Counted from the stretch's first letter, positions 39,847 to 48,569 are shown. The stretch is DNA of 64,000 nucleotides from Actinomadura cremea (GCF_014648495.1 NZ_BMRF01000004.1:372001-436000), one strand, 5' to 3'. Notes: generated by a model from the letters alone, not told the origin. Program-made: numbers and translations.

Positions 39847-40510
39847 CCAGGCCCCGGCGCCGCACGGCGGCGAAGCCGAGCTGACCTCGGTCAAGATCGT
39901 CGTCGGCGGGGGGTTCGGCGTCGGCAAGACGACCTTCGTGGGCTCGGTCTCGGAGATCATGCCGCTCACCACCGAGGCGGTGATGACGGCCGCGTCCGCG
40001 GACGTCGACGACCTGTCGGCCGTCCCCGACAAGACGACCACGACGGTCGCGATGGACTTCGGCAGGGTGTCGCTCGACAGCGAGCTGATCCTGTACCTGT
40101 TCGGCACGCCCGGGCAGCACCGGTTCTGGTTCATGTGGGACGACCTGGTCCGCGGCGCCATCGGCGCGGTGGTGCTCGTCGACACCCGCCGGCTCGAGGA
40201 CTGCTTCGCCGCCGTCGACTACTTCGAGGAACTCGGCCTGCCGTTCGTCGTCGGGGTCAACGGGTTCCACGGGGAGTTCCAGTACGCGATAGAGGACATC
40301 CGCGACGCCCTGTCGATCAGCGCGCACGTCCCGATCGTCCAGTGCGACGCGCGCAGCCGCGAGTCCACGAAGCAGGTGCTGATCACGCTGGTGCAGCACG
40401 CGATGACGGTGCACGCCACGTCCGGTGCCCACGCCCAGCCCGCGGCGCCGCCCGCCCCGCCCGCCCCGCCGGCCGGCCCGCTGGGCACCTCCTCGCCCAG
40501 CTGGACGTGA
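39827..40510 (+). CDS. cvnD: Conservon small GTPase CvnD
   Basis: A 227-residue MglA/Ras-like GTPase. P loop GGGFGVGKTT at 27-36, TTTTVAMDFG as switch I, FGTPGQHRFW as G3 with Gln, and VGVNGFHG where NKxD is expected, a usual deviation in this group. The Ala/Pro-rich C-terminal tail (about 205-227) is dispensable-looking. It starts at GTG 39827 with AAAGGG 6 nt upstream. Together with CvnA, CvnB and CvnC it forms the canonical signalling set. Confidence 0.93.
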   Translation: MAFGSSDQAPAPHGGEAELTSVKIVVGGGFGVGKTTFVGSVSEIMPLTTEAVMTAASADVDDLSAVPDKTTTTVAMDFGRVSLDSELILYLFGTPGQHRFWFMWDDLVRGAIGAVVLVDTRRLEDCFAAVDYFEELGLPFVVGVNGFHGEFQYAIEDIRDALSISAHVPIVQCDARSRESTKQVLITLVQHAMTVHATSGAHAQPAAPPAPPAPPAGPLGTSSPSWT

Positions 40511-40547
40511 TTTCTCACATCGCGGTCCCTACGGTCGCGTAGGTCGT

Positions 40548-41369
40548 GTGTACGATGCATCATTGTTCGACGTGATCGAACAAGATTCAGCGCCGGGGGC
40601 GGCGGCGGAGCGGATCCGCACCTACGTCGCCCTCGGGGACAGCTTCACCGAAGGACTGAACGACCCCTACCCGGGCGAGGACGACCGGTTCCGCGGCTGG
40701 GCGGACCGGCTCGCCGAGCACCTCGCCGCGCGCGATCCCGGGCTGCGGTACGCGAACCTCGCCGTGCGCGGCAAGCTCGTGCGCCAGATCGTCGACGACC
40801 AGGTGCCCCGGGCCGTCGCGATGGACCCCGACCTGGTGACGCTCTGCGCGGGCGGGAACGACATCCTGCGTCCGGGCGCGGACCCGGACGCGCTGGCGGT
40901 GCTGTTCGACGACGCCGTGCGGCGGCTGCGGGCGACGGGCTCGCGCGTGGTGGTCTTCACCGGGTTCGACCCGCGCGGGCTCCGCAACGGGCGGCGCATC
41001 CGGGGCAGGGGGGCCACCTACAACATGCACCTGCGGGCGATCGCCGACCGGCGCGGGTGCACGGTCGTCGACCTGTGGGCGCTGCGGGTGTTCAACGCGC
41101 CCCAGGCGTGGTTCGAGGACCGGCTGCACCTGTCGCCGGAGGGGCACCGCCGCATGGCGCTGCGCGTCGCGGAGGTGATCGGGCTGCCGGTGGAGGGCGA
41201 CTGGCGCGAGCCCTGGCCGCCGGCCGACCCGGCCGACTGGCTCACCTCGCGCCGCGAGGACCTGCACTGGGCGCGCGCCTACCTGCTGCCGTGGATCGGG
41301 CGGCGGGTCACCGGACGCTCGTCCGGCGACGGCCGCGACCCCAAACGGCCCACGCCGCTGCCGCTCTGA
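40548..41369 (+). CDS. SGNH/GDSL-family hydrolase
   Basis: About 273 residues of a cytoplasmic SGNH hydrolase: block I GDSFTEG with Ser32, block II around YANLAVRGK, block III GGNDILRPG, and block V FEDRLHLSPEGH with the Asp-His pair. Ester substrates are likely but unspecified. The start is uncertain: GTG 40548, TTG 40563 and GTG 40572 are in frame, none with a good ribosome-binding site. TACGAT at 40551-40556 could be a -10 element for a very short or absent leader. It stands just downstream of cvnD. Confidence 0.85.
   Translation: MYDASLFDVIEQDSAPGAAAERIRTYVALGDSFTEGLNDPYPGEDDRFRGWADRLAEHLAARDPGLRYANLAVRGKLVRQIVDDQVPRAVAMDPDLVTLCAGGNDILRPGADPDALAVLFDDAVRRLRATGSRVVVFTGFDPRGLRNGRRIRGRGATYNMHLRAIADRRGCTVVDLWALRVFNAPQAWFEDRLHLSPEGHRRMALRVAEVIGLPVEGDWREPWPPADPADWLTSRREDLHWARAYLLPWIGRRVTGRSSGDGRDPKRPTPLPL
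40563..40583. promoter_or_regulatory. 21-bp perfect palindrome at the GDSL gene start
   Basis: Arms TTGTTCGA (40563-40570) and TCGAACAA (40576-40583) are separated by 5 nt. It lies 6 nt after a TACGAT hexamer and covers possible start codons. The arms are in the opposite order to an actinobacterial LexA box. It may be an operator just downstream of the transcription start. Confidence 0.4.
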
Positions 41370-41390
41370 CGGGCCGCCGCCGGGTCCCGG

Positions 41391-41786
41391 TCAGGCCGGG
41401 TCGGCCTGGACGGCGTTCCGCGCGTTCGGAGCGCCGTCCGGTGCGGGCTCCCCGCCGAGGGCCTCCCGCAGCGAGCCGTGGACGGGGATCCGCCGGTGCA
41501 GGCCGGTGATCTCCAGCGTGCGGCGGATCATCGGCCGCGGGGCGGCCAGTGCCACCCCGCCGCCCGCGGCCGTGGCCGTCTTGTAGCAGGCGACGATGAC
41601 CGACAGGCCGCCCGAGTCCATGAACTCGAGGTCGGTGAGGTCGAGGACGAGGTCGTCGCCGTGGTCCCGCCGGGCGTCGCGCAGCCCGCGGCGCAGCGTG
41701 TCGGCGGTGGCGATGTCGAGCTCGCCGCGCAGCCGGACGACGGCGCGCCCGTTCTCGGCGCGGGCGGTGACTTCGAGCGGTCGCAC
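41391..41786 (-). CDS. STAS-domain anti-sigma factor antagonist
   Basis: A 131-residue SpoIIAA/RsbV-like protein. The STAS domain covers about 3-105, with VVRLRGELDIATAD and the phosphorylatable Ser in LEFMDSGGLSVIVACY. Such proteins release a sigma factor by binding its anti-sigma kinase. I chose GTG 41786 because AAGGAGGG lies upstream; the frame extends to 41846 without another site. No partner kinase or sigma factor lies next to it. Confidence 0.9.
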   Translation of the reverse strand: MRPLEVTARAENGRAVVRLRGELDIATADTLRRGLRDARRDHGDDLVLDLTDLEFMDSGGLSVIVACYKTATAAGGGVALAAPRPMIRRTLEITGLHRRIPVHGSLREALGGEPAPDGAPNARNAVQADPA

Positions 41787-41955
41787 GTGGTCCCTCCTTC
41801 TGCGATCGGTACCGGGAATTACTTTACACATGGCAAATTCTCGCACGATCCCGCGCGCGGGGGCATGTCGCGGGCGGATGTGTCGGACGTCACCGGGGTC
41901 ATAGGGTGCTCACCAGACGTGCCCCCGCCCCCTCGCGTAGGAGAAGGACCCACAG

Positions 41956-44900
41956 GTGAGTTCACCCCGGCTGCCGGACCATCTCGAAGTGCTGCTCACC
42001 GAGGAGCCCGTGCTCGACGTCTACGCGCACGGGCCCTGGCGCGTCCCGGACGGGCTGTACGACGAGCTGCGCGCGCGGGCCGTCGCGTTCAACGACGACC
42101 CGCGCGTCGCGGACCTGCCGCGCGGCCACGGCGACTTCTACAACGAGCGCACCACGGCCGCCGGAGCGGAGCTGTGGTCGCTGCTGACGTTCCTGCTCGG
42201 CGCGTCGGCGCTGCGCGGCGGCTCCCGCGGCGACGTCGACTACGAGGTGCTGTCGGACTTCATGGCCACGCCCGAGCCCAGCGTCCGCGACCCGCTCGCC
42301 TGGTTCTCCCAGGCCGGGCGGTGGCGGCCGCCGGGCCTGTGGCTGGCCGAACCCGCCGGGGACGACCCGGCCCTGCGCGCGGTGATGCTCGAGCTGGCGC
42401 GGGCGGGCCTGGACGTCTTCGACGGCCTCGAACCGGTCGAGCGCCGCCGCCGCGCGCTGATCGGCGTCTTCGACCGGCGCGCCGCCGACCCGGTGCTGCG
42501 CGACGGCGACCTGACCGTCCCGAAGCCGCTGCTGGAGGACGCCTGGGCCGCCGGGCTGACCGACGAGGAGGTGGCCGTCCTGCCCGAGCTGGCGGGGCCC
42601 GTCGCCTACCTCGGCTGGGCCTGCCAGGGGTTCGACGCCGCGCACGAACGGCTCGGCGCCGTCCTCGGTGCCGCGGGCGAGCCCGACGACGCGCTCGCCC
42701 GGCTGCTGCTCGCCGCCGACGCCACGTCCGCCCCCGCCGAGCTGGCCGTGACCCTCGGCACCGACCGGCACGCGACCCTGCAGGACCGGCTGCGCGCCCT
42801 GCGCGCCGACTTCGCCGTCGACCCCTGGCGGCACGACGTGCGCGACCGGCTCGCCCTCGCGCTCGTCGCGGGCGAGGCCGACGCCGCCCGCGCGTGGCTC
42901 GACATGGCCGTCCGGATCACCGGCGCCGTGCAGGGACTGCCGGGCGCGCCGGCCGCCCCGCGCGACCGCGTGCCCGTCCGCGCGTTCCAGGCGGACGTGC
43001 GGCGGCTGTTCACCGCGCGCCGCGTCGTCAACCCGCTGGGGGACGCGCTGTTCCCGGGCGCCCGCGCGGGTGCGTCCGCCGGGGAGCCGGGCACCGGGAC
43101 CGGCGACCGCGCCGCGGAGCCCGCGCCGCCCGAGGGCGCGGCCGAGCCGCCCGACGACGATCTCGTGGGGCAGCCGGAGCTGGCGCGGGCCGTGCGGGAG
43201 GCCGTGGCCGCGCGCCTGGCGGGGGCGCGGCCCGTCCGGCTGCTGATCACCGGACCGGCCGGGACGGGCAAGGGCACCGCCGCCGAGCTGGTGGAGCGTC
43301 GGCTGGCGGTCGGCGGCGCCGTCCGCGAGGCGCTCTGGATCTCCGACCAGGTGTTCGCGTCGCTGGGCGTCAGCGACGCCGTGCTGTGGCTGCAGGCCCG
43401 CGTCCGCGACTGCGTCGAGGCGCGGATGCTGCTGGTCGTGGACGATCTGGAGCGGCTCTCGGCGCACGAGCGGTGCGGCGCCGCCGCCGTCGAGGAGCTG
43501 CGCCGGCTCATGGCCCGCTCGCCCGCGCTGGACGTCGTCGCGCTGTGCCGCCCCGGCGGCGACCGGCGGCTGTACGACGCCAACCCGGCGCTGGTCGGCG
43601 CGTTCGACACCGCCCGCACCCGCGACTTCGCCGAGGACGACTTCACCGAGCTGTTCATCCGGGCCGCGGCCCGGCGCGGGTTCGGCGTGCCCGGCGACGT
43701 GGCCGCCACCGCCGGCGGGCGGCTCGCCCGCACCCCGGCGCTGCTCAACCTGCGCGGCGCCCGCCTCGCCGAGCACCTGGCCGAGCGCTGCGCCGCGGCC
43801 GCCCGCGCCCGCCTCGGCGAGTCCGCGGACGCGCCGGAGACCGTCCCGCGGATCGCCGATGCCGACCTGCCGGAGCGGATCGTCCCCGGCCGCCCGCCGG
43901 AGAGCGACCCCTTCGCCGAGCTGGCCGCCTGCGTGGGGATCGAGCCCGCGAAGCGGGAGATCGAGGCGCTCGTCGCCGAGGCGGAGGCCGCCCGGCTGCG
44001 CCGCGAGGCCGGGATGGCGGCCGCCGCCCGCCCCCGGCACCTGGTGTTCGCCGGCGGGCCCGGCACCGGCAAGACGACCGTGGCGCGGATCCTCGGCCGG
44101 ATCTACGCCGGGCGCGGCGTCCTGTCGTCGGGGCACCTGGTCGAGGTCGAACGGGCCGACCTGCTCGGCGAGTACGCGACGGAGAGCGTGCTGCGCGTCC
44201 GGCGGGCGGTGGAGCAGGCGCTCGGCGGGGTGCTGGTCGTCCGCGACGCGCACAGCCTCGTCTCGTCCGGGGACCCGGCGCGCGGCCGGGAGGTCCTGGA
44301 CGTCCTGGTCGCCACCGTCCAGGCGCACACCGAGGACCTCGTGGTGGTGCTGACCGGGCCGGAGGCGGAGCTGAACGGGCTGCTGAAGGCGCACTCCGAC
44401 CTCGCCGCGTTCTTCCCCCGCTCGGTCCGGTTCCCGGCGCTCACCGAGGACGAGCTGGTGCGGGTGTTCGCGGCCAAGGCCGCCGACGCCGGGTTCGCGC
44501 TCGCCGACGGCGTCCTGGACAAGGTCCGCGCGCTGCTGCAGGCCGCGCCGCAGGGCCCCGGGACCGGCAGCGCCCGCACCATGGTCAACCTGCTCGACCG
44601 CGCCGTCGCGCTGCAGGGCCGCCGCGTCCTCGCCGACGGCGTCGTCGACGAGACCGAGTCGCTCGACGAGATCCTGCTGGAGGACGTCCCGGACGCGCTC
44701 GCCCGCGGCCGCGAGGGCGTGCCCGGCGACCCGCTCGCCGAGATCGAGCGGCTGATCGGCCTCGACGCGACCAAACGCGAGGTCGCCGCGCTGGTCGCCG
44801 AGGCCCGCGCCGGACGGCTCCGCATGGACGCCAAGATCGCGCCGGGCTCCCCGGCGCGGCACATGGTGTTCACCGGCAATCCCGGCACCGCCAAGACCAC

Positions 44901-45567
44901 CATCGCCCGGCTGGTCGCCGCCGTCTACGCGCAGCTCGGGCTGCTGTCGTCCGGGCACCTGGTCGAGGTCACCCGCGCCGACCTCGTCGCCGAGTTCATC
45001 GGCCAGACGGCGCCGCGGGTGCGCGGCGCCGTGGAGCGGGCGCTCGGCGGCGTGCTGTTCGTCGACGAGGCGTACGCGCTGGCCGACGCGGGCGGCGACC
45101 GCCGCGACTTCGGGCACGAGGCGATCGCGGAGCTGCTGCGGCTGATGGAGGAGCACCGGGGCGACCTCGTGGTCATCGTCGCGGGCTACAAGACGGAGAT
45201 GGAACGGTTCGTCAAGGCCAATCCGGGCCTGGAGTCCCGCTTCCCGAAGTTCCTGCACTTCCCCGACTACTCCGACGACGAGCTCGTCGCGATCTTCGAG
45301 TTCATGGCGGCCGAGGACGGCTTCGTCCTGGCGCCGGGCACGACGGACGCGCTGCGCGGGCTGGTGGCCGGGCATCCGCGCGGCGACACGTTCGGCAACG
45401 CCCGGTTCGTCCGGAACATGCTGGAGGCCGCGATCTCCCGGCAGGCGCGCCGCATCACCTCGGTGGAGGGCGAGCTGCCGCCCGCCGAGGCGGGCACGCT
45501 CCGTCCGGTCGACCTGCCGGAGGCGCCGCCCGCCGAGCGCGACGGCGGCTTCGGCCCCTACCTGTGA
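41956..45567 (+). CDS. Triple AAA+ protein, CbxX/CfxQ type
   Basis: A 1203-residue cytoplasmic ATPase. Residues 1-390 form an all-alpha domain I do not recognise. Three AAA modules follow. The first has GPAGTGKG at about 432-439 and Walker B LLVVDDLE. The second has GGPGTGKTT at about 700-708 with a degenerate Walker B (VLVVRDAHS, lacking the DE pair). The third has GNPGTAKTT at about 974-982, Walker B VLFVDEAYAL and the CbxX hallmark GHEAIAELLRLMEEHRGD. CbxX-type ATPases remodel protein complexes, as in Rubisco activation or EccA of type VII secretion. GTG start with AAGGA upstream. Confidence 0.88.
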   Translation: MSSPRLPDHLEVLLTEEPVLDVYAHGPWRVPDGLYDELRARAVAFNDDPRVADLPRGHGDFYNERTTAAGAELWSLLTFLLGASALRGGSRGDVDYEVLSDFMATPEPSVRDPLAWFSQAGRWRPPGLWLAEPAGDDPALRAVMLELARAGLDVFDGLEPVERRRRALIGVFDRRAADPVLRDGDLTVPKPLLEDAWAAGLTDEEVAVLPELAGPVAYLGWACQGFDAAHERLGAVLGAAGEPDDALARLLLAADATSAPAELAVTLGTDRHATLQDRLRALRADFAVDPWRHDVRDRLALALVAGEADAARAWLDMAVRITGAVQGLPGAPAAPRDRVPVRAFQADVRRLFTARRVVNPLGDALFPGARAGASAGEPGTGTGDRAAEPAPPEGAAEPPDDDLVGQPELARAVREAVAARLAGARPVRLLITGPAGTGKGTAAELVERRLAVGGAVREALWISDQVFASLGVSDAVLWLQARVRDCVEARMLLVVDDLERLSAHERCGAAAVEELRRLMARSPALDVVALCRPGGDRRLYDANPALVGAFDTARTRDFAEDDFTELFIRAAARRGFGVPGDVAATAGGRLARTPALLNLRGARLAEHLAERCAAAARARLGESADAPETVPRIADADLPERIVPGRPPESDPFAELAACVGIEPAKREIEALVAEAEAARLRREAGMAAAARPRHLVFAGGPGTGKTTVARILGRIYAGRGVLSSGHLVEVERADLLGEYATESVLRVRRAVEQALGGVLVVRDAHSLVSSGDPARGREVLDVLVATVQAHTEDLVVVLTGPEAELNGLLKAHSDLAAFFPRSVRFPALTEDELVRVFAAKAADAGFALADGVLDKVRALLQAAPQGPGTGSARTMVNLLDRAVALQGRRVLADGVVDETESLDEILLEDVPDALARGREGVPGDPLAEIERLIGLDATKREVAALVAEARAGRLRMDAKIAPGSPARHMVFTGNPGTAKTTIARLVAAVYAQLGLLSSGHLVEVTRADLVAEFIGQTAPRVRGAVERALGGVLFVDEAYALADAGGDRRDFGHEAIAELLRLMEEHRGDLVVIVAGYKTEMERFVKANPGLESRFPKFLHFPDYSDDELVAIFEFMAAEDGFVLAPGTTDALRGLVAGHPRGDTFGNARFVRNMLEAAISRQARRITSVEGELPPAEAGTLRPVDLPEAPPAERDGGFGPYL

Positions 45568-45787
45568 CGGATCCGTCGCCGGCGGCGGAGTAGGGGGAAC
45601 CCCGGCGGGGCACGCTGCGACGGGGCCGCCCTAGACCTGATCGCGATGCGCGGTCCCTCGGCATGGTGATTTGGAGCTGTGGACAATCATGCGAGGGATG
45701 GAAGCGAGGGACGCCCCGTTTTGTCTATGGTCTACGGCATGACCAACGGCCGGCCGGAAGGCCGGGGACGACGTGAGGGGGCGCCGC

Positions 45788-46963
45788 GTGGCGCGCAGCG
45801 GGTATGACGGCGCCGGAGCGGGGCACGCCCACGCGGGCCGAGGGCGGGATCCGTACGGCGGTGCCCACGGGGACGCGTACGGCGATCCGCGCCAGGGCGA
45901 TCCCTACGGCGACCGGTACGACGACCCGTACGCCGGCGACCAGCTCGTCGGCGGCCGGCCGCATCCCGGCGGGCCCGGCGGGCGGCCGCCCGCCCGGCGC
46001 CCCCGCAAGCGCCGCTGGGGGCGCTGGTTCGGCGGCGTCCTGGTCGTCGTCCTGCTGCTCGTCGTCGTCGGCTACTTCTACCTCGACTCCAAGCTCGAGC
46101 GCGAGGACGTCCTGGTCGACTACGCCGGCCGCGTCGCCGACACCCCGGGGACGAACTGGCTGATCGTCGGGTCCGACAGCCGCGAGGGCCTGTCGCGGGA
46201 GGAGCGCGCGAAGATGGCCACCGGCAAGGCGTCCGGGCGCCGCACCGACTCGATGATGCTGCTGCACTACGGCGAGGGCGGGACGTCGCTCATCAGCCTC
46301 CCGCGCGACTCCTACGTCCCGATCCAGGGGCACGGGCGCAACAAGCTGAACGCCGCGTTCGCGCTCGGCGGCCCCAAACTGCTCGTCCGGACGGTCGAGG
46401 AGACCACCGGCGTGCGCATCGACCACTACGCCGAGATCGGGTTCGCCGGGTTCGTCGGCGTCGTGGACGCCGTCGGCGGCGTCGAGATGTGCCTCAAGGA
46501 GCCGATGAAGGACCCGAAGGCCGGGCTCGACCTGCAGGCCGGATGCCAGACGCTCGACGGCGCCCACGCGCTCGGCTACGTCCGGAGCCGCGACTACGCG
46601 CGCGCCGACCTCGAGCGCGTCGAGAAGCAGCGGCAGTTCTTCGGGGCGCTGATGAAGAAGGCGGCGAGCCCGGGGACGCTGGTCAACCCGTTCCGCAGCA
46701 TCCCGCTGGCGACGAACGGCGCGAGCAACTTCCTGGTGGACGAGGACGACCACATCCACGACCTCGCCCGGATGATGTGGGCGATGAAGGGCGTCAGCGG
46801 CGGCGACGGCGTGATGACGACCGTTCCGATCGGCGGGTCGGGCAGCTCGGCCGCCGCGGGTTCCTACATCACCTGGGACAGGCAGAAGGCGACCGCGCTG
46901 TTCGACGCGCTCAAGCAGGACCAGGCCATCCCGGCGAGCGTCTCCGGCAAGGACGCGGGTTAG
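45788..46963 (+). CDS. LytR-CpsA-Psr (LCP) family cell-wall transferase
   Basis: About 391 residues. The disordered cytoplasmic N-terminus is rich in Gly, Asp, Tyr and Arg, followed by one membrane helix (about 80-100, VLVVVLLLVVVGYFYL) and an extracellular LCP domain. Key features are the GTNWLIVGSDSREGL start, RRTDSMML, SLPRDSYVPI and ALGYVRSRDYARADLERVEKQRQFF. LCP proteins attach teichoic acids, arabinogalactan or capsule to peptidoglycan. I chose GTG 45788 because GAGGGGG lies 6 nt upstream; GTG 45773 is also in frame. It is followed 10 nt later by the next gene. Confidence 0.9.
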   Translation: MARSGYDGAGAGHAHAGRGRDPYGGAHGDAYGDPRQGDPYGDRYDDPYAGDQLVGGRPHPGGPGGRPPARRPRKRRWGRWFGGVLVVVLLLVVVGYFYLDSKLEREDVLVDYAGRVADTPGTNWLIVGSDSREGLSREERAKMATGKASGRRTDSMMLLHYGEGGTSLISLPRDSYVPIQGHGRNKLNAAFALGGPKLLVRTVEETTGVRIDHYAEIGFAGFVGVVDAVGGVEMCLKEPMKDPKAGLDLQAGCQTLDGAHALGYVRSRDYARADLERVEKQRQFFGALMKKAASPGTLVNPFRSIPLATNGASNFLVDEDDHIHDLARMMWAMKGVSGGDGVMTTVPIGGSGSSAAAGSYITWDRQKATALFDALKQDQAIPASVSGKDAG

Positions 46964-46972
46964 AGTCGGAGC

Positions 46973-47266
46973 ATGTCGGACGCGACGCCCGAGCAGGGAG
47001 ATCTGGACCAGCTGTCGTCCAAGGAGCTGTACGACCGGGCGATGCAGGTCGCCAAGGACGAGCGCGACGTCGGCTTCCTGTGGGAGCTGCTCCGCGCGAT
47101 CCCCCCGGCGGCGGCCGCCCTGGGCGAGACGGACCGCGCCAGGTTCGACCTCCTGCACGGGCTGTCGCTGCTCGAGGAGTTCACGCACGCGGGGGAGGGC
47201 GAGCTCGGCGACGCCCTCCGCCCCCTGTACATCGAGTACCTCACCGAGCACGCCAAGCGGGCTTGA
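46973..47266 (+). CDS. Conserved hypothetical actinobacterial protein
   Basis: A 97-residue acidic, helical protein (SSKELYDRAMQVAKDERDVGFLWELLRAIPPAAAALG), with no membrane segment or Cys. I have the impression of a conserved actinobacterial family but cannot name it. It begins 10 nt after the LCP stop. TAGAGT, overlapping that stop codon, lies 6 nt before ATG 46973, so it may also have its own leaderless transcript. Function unknown. Confidence 0.8.
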   Translation: MSDATPEQGDLDQLSSKELYDRAMQVAKDERDVGFLWELLRAIPPAAAALGETDRARFDLLHGLSLLEEFTHAGEGELGDALRPLYIEYLTEHAKRA

Positions 47267-47352
47267 CCAGCACATTCACCCGACTTGATCTCTGTTGGGC
47301 CACCCTGGGGAATCACTGTGCGTAGGCATCGGACCTCAGAGGGTGGTTGAAC

Positions 47353-47511
47353 GTGAACAAGAAGCACCTGAAGATCGCATCGATCGCGTTCCTGGCGTGG
47401 TACGTCGTGAGCCGGCCCGAGGGGGCGGCGAGCATGGTCAACAGCGCCCTGAACGGTCTCGGCAGCGCGGCGGAGTCGCTGTCGACGTTCATGAGCGCGC
47501 TCCCGGCGTAG
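47353..47511 (+). CDS. Tiny single-pass membrane protein, paralogue 1
   Basis: 52 residues: a Lys-rich start (MNKKHLK), a hydrophobic helix (IASIAFLAWYVVS), PEGAASMVNSALNGLG and an amphipathic end (SAAESLSTFMSAL). GTG 47353 is preceded by AGAGGG. The same layout recurs in the gene at 47805, and I believe similar 50-residue proteins with a P-(E/N)-x-A-(A/S)-x-x-V core occur widely in actinomycetes, unnamed. The stop codon lies in an 18-bp sequence repeated at 47518-47535. Function unknown. Confidence 0.7.
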   Translation: MNKKHLKIASIAFLAWYVVSRPEGAASMVNSALNGLGSAAESLSTFMSALPA

Positions 47512-47804
47512 ATTCCGGCGCGCTCCCGGCGTAGAACCGGGCATGTCGTCCCGGCCATGTTTGTTCCGCCGTGGCGGCCGTCGAAGCGGCGGCCACCCGA
47601 GTCGGCGGCCGCTGATGCGACGGCTCCGGCGGCCGTCCCGGTGCCGCTTCGGCCCCGTACCCCGGAGGGTGCGGGGCTCCCTGGCACGGGCAGCAAGCGC
47701 TAACGCTCCGGTCACAGTAAAATCGCGCTTTGCGGGCGGACACGCCTGGGCACACTAAGAGCGGGTCACTGTGTCATGGCGCTACGACAGGGACGGCGTT
47801 GCTG
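47512..47804. other. Intergenic region between the two tiny membrane genes
   Basis: 293 bp. It starts with an 18-bp direct repeat (47495-47512 and 47518-47535) that spans the preceding stop codon. GGCGGCC-rich inverted segments follow, then an upstream block with TCACTGTG (47766-47773) that recurs at a similar distance before the first gene (47313-47320). I see no further gene. Confidence 0.5.
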
Positions 47805-47966
47805 ATGAGCAAGAACATGAAACGCGTGGCGATCGCTTTCGTCATCTTCTACCTCCTGAGCTCCCCCAACGAGGCGGCCGGCTTCGTCAACAACGTGTTC
47901 ACCCAGCTCGGACGGGCCGGCGGTTCGCTCTCGTCGTTCGTGGACGGCCTGGACCTGTCGCCGTGA
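47805..47966 (+). CDS. Tiny single-pass membrane protein, paralogue 2
   Basis: 53 residues with the architecture of the gene at 47353: basic start (MSKNMKR), hydrophobic helix (VAIAFVIFYLLS), PNEAAGFVNNVFTQLG and an amphipathic tail (GGSLSSFVDGL). Aligned by eye, about a third of positions agree, including the P-x-x-A-A core and the spacing. ATG 47805 follows AGGGACGG. Both genes look like products of a tandem duplication that included the upstream TCACTGTG element. Function unknown. Confidence 0.7.
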   Translation: MSKNMKRVAIAFVIFYLLSSPNEAAGFVNNVFTQLGRAGGSLSSFVDGLDLSP

Positions 47967-48030
47967 CGCCGTGACCTTCGTCCCCGGCCGCCCGGCGGCC
48001 GGGGAGGAGCGATCTTCTAGTATCGGCTCC

Positions 48031-48519
48031 ATGTCTGTCTTCGACGTAGAGATCGGGGGTCTGCGGGGCGGCTCCGCGGACCTCGCGCAGTACCGGGGCA
48101 AGGCCGTGCTCGTCGTCAACGTCGCCTCCAAGTGCGGCCTCACCCCGCAGTACTCCGGCCTCGAACGGCTGCAGGAGCGGTTCGCCGATCGCGGCTTCAC
48201 CGTCCTCGGGGTGCCCTGCAACCAGTTCATGGGCCAGGAACCCGGCACCCATGAGGAGATCGCCGAGTTCTGCTCGACGACCTACGGCGTCACGTTCCCG
48301 CTGACCGAGAAGGTCGACGTGAACGGCGACGACCGCCACCCCCTCTACCAGGGCCTCGTCGGCACCGCCGACTCCGAGGGCCACACCGGCGACGTCCGGT
48401 GGAATTTCGAGAAGTTCCTCATCGCCCCCGACGGCGCGGTCGCGGCACGTTTCGCGCCGCAGGCGGAACCCGAATCGCGCGAGGTCGTCGCCGCGATCGA
48501 GGACGCCCTCCCGTCCTGA
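48031..48519 (+). CDS. Glutathione peroxidase-family thiol peroxidase
   Basis: A 162-residue peroxidase. The catalytic tetrad parts are visible: Cys in VASKCGLTPQY (Cys instead of selenocysteine), Gln/Asn in PCNQFMGQEPG and Trp-Asn in VRWNFEKFL. In actinomycetes, which lack glutathione, such enzymes usually use thioredoxin. TAGTAT (48018-48023) ends 7 nt before ATG 48031, so the transcript is probably leaderless; GGAGGAG further upstream is too far away. It ends in a strong terminator. Confidence 0.92.
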   Translation: MSVFDVEIGGLRGGSADLAQYRGKAVLVVNVASKCGLTPQYSGLERLQERFADRGFTVLGVPCNQFMGQEPGTHEEIAEFCSTTYGVTFPLTEKVDVNGDDRHPLYQGLVGTADSEGHTGDVRWNFEKFLIAPDGAVAARFAPQAEPESREVVAAIEDALPS

Positions 48520-48529
48520 ACCCCGAATG

Positions 48530-48569
48530 ACCGGGCGGTGATGTGAATCGCACCACATCGCCGCCCGGT
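48530..48569 (+). terminator. Terminator of the glutathione peroxidase gene
   Basis: A 16-bp stem with one G-U pair (48530-48545 and 48554-48569), an 8-nt loop, then TGTCGTTCATT. It begins 10 nt after the stop codon. Confidence 0.75.

Noticed and set aside
40563-40583. Possible LexA/SOS box
   Set aside because: The actinobacterial box is GAAC-N4-6-GTTC type. Here GTTCGA comes first and TCGAAC second, so the half-sites are in the wrong order.
45740-45808. 22-codon frame starting ATG upstream of the LCP gene
   Set aside because: Arg/Gly-rich, out of frame with the LCP gene, no ribosome-binding site. Probably part of the untranslated leader.
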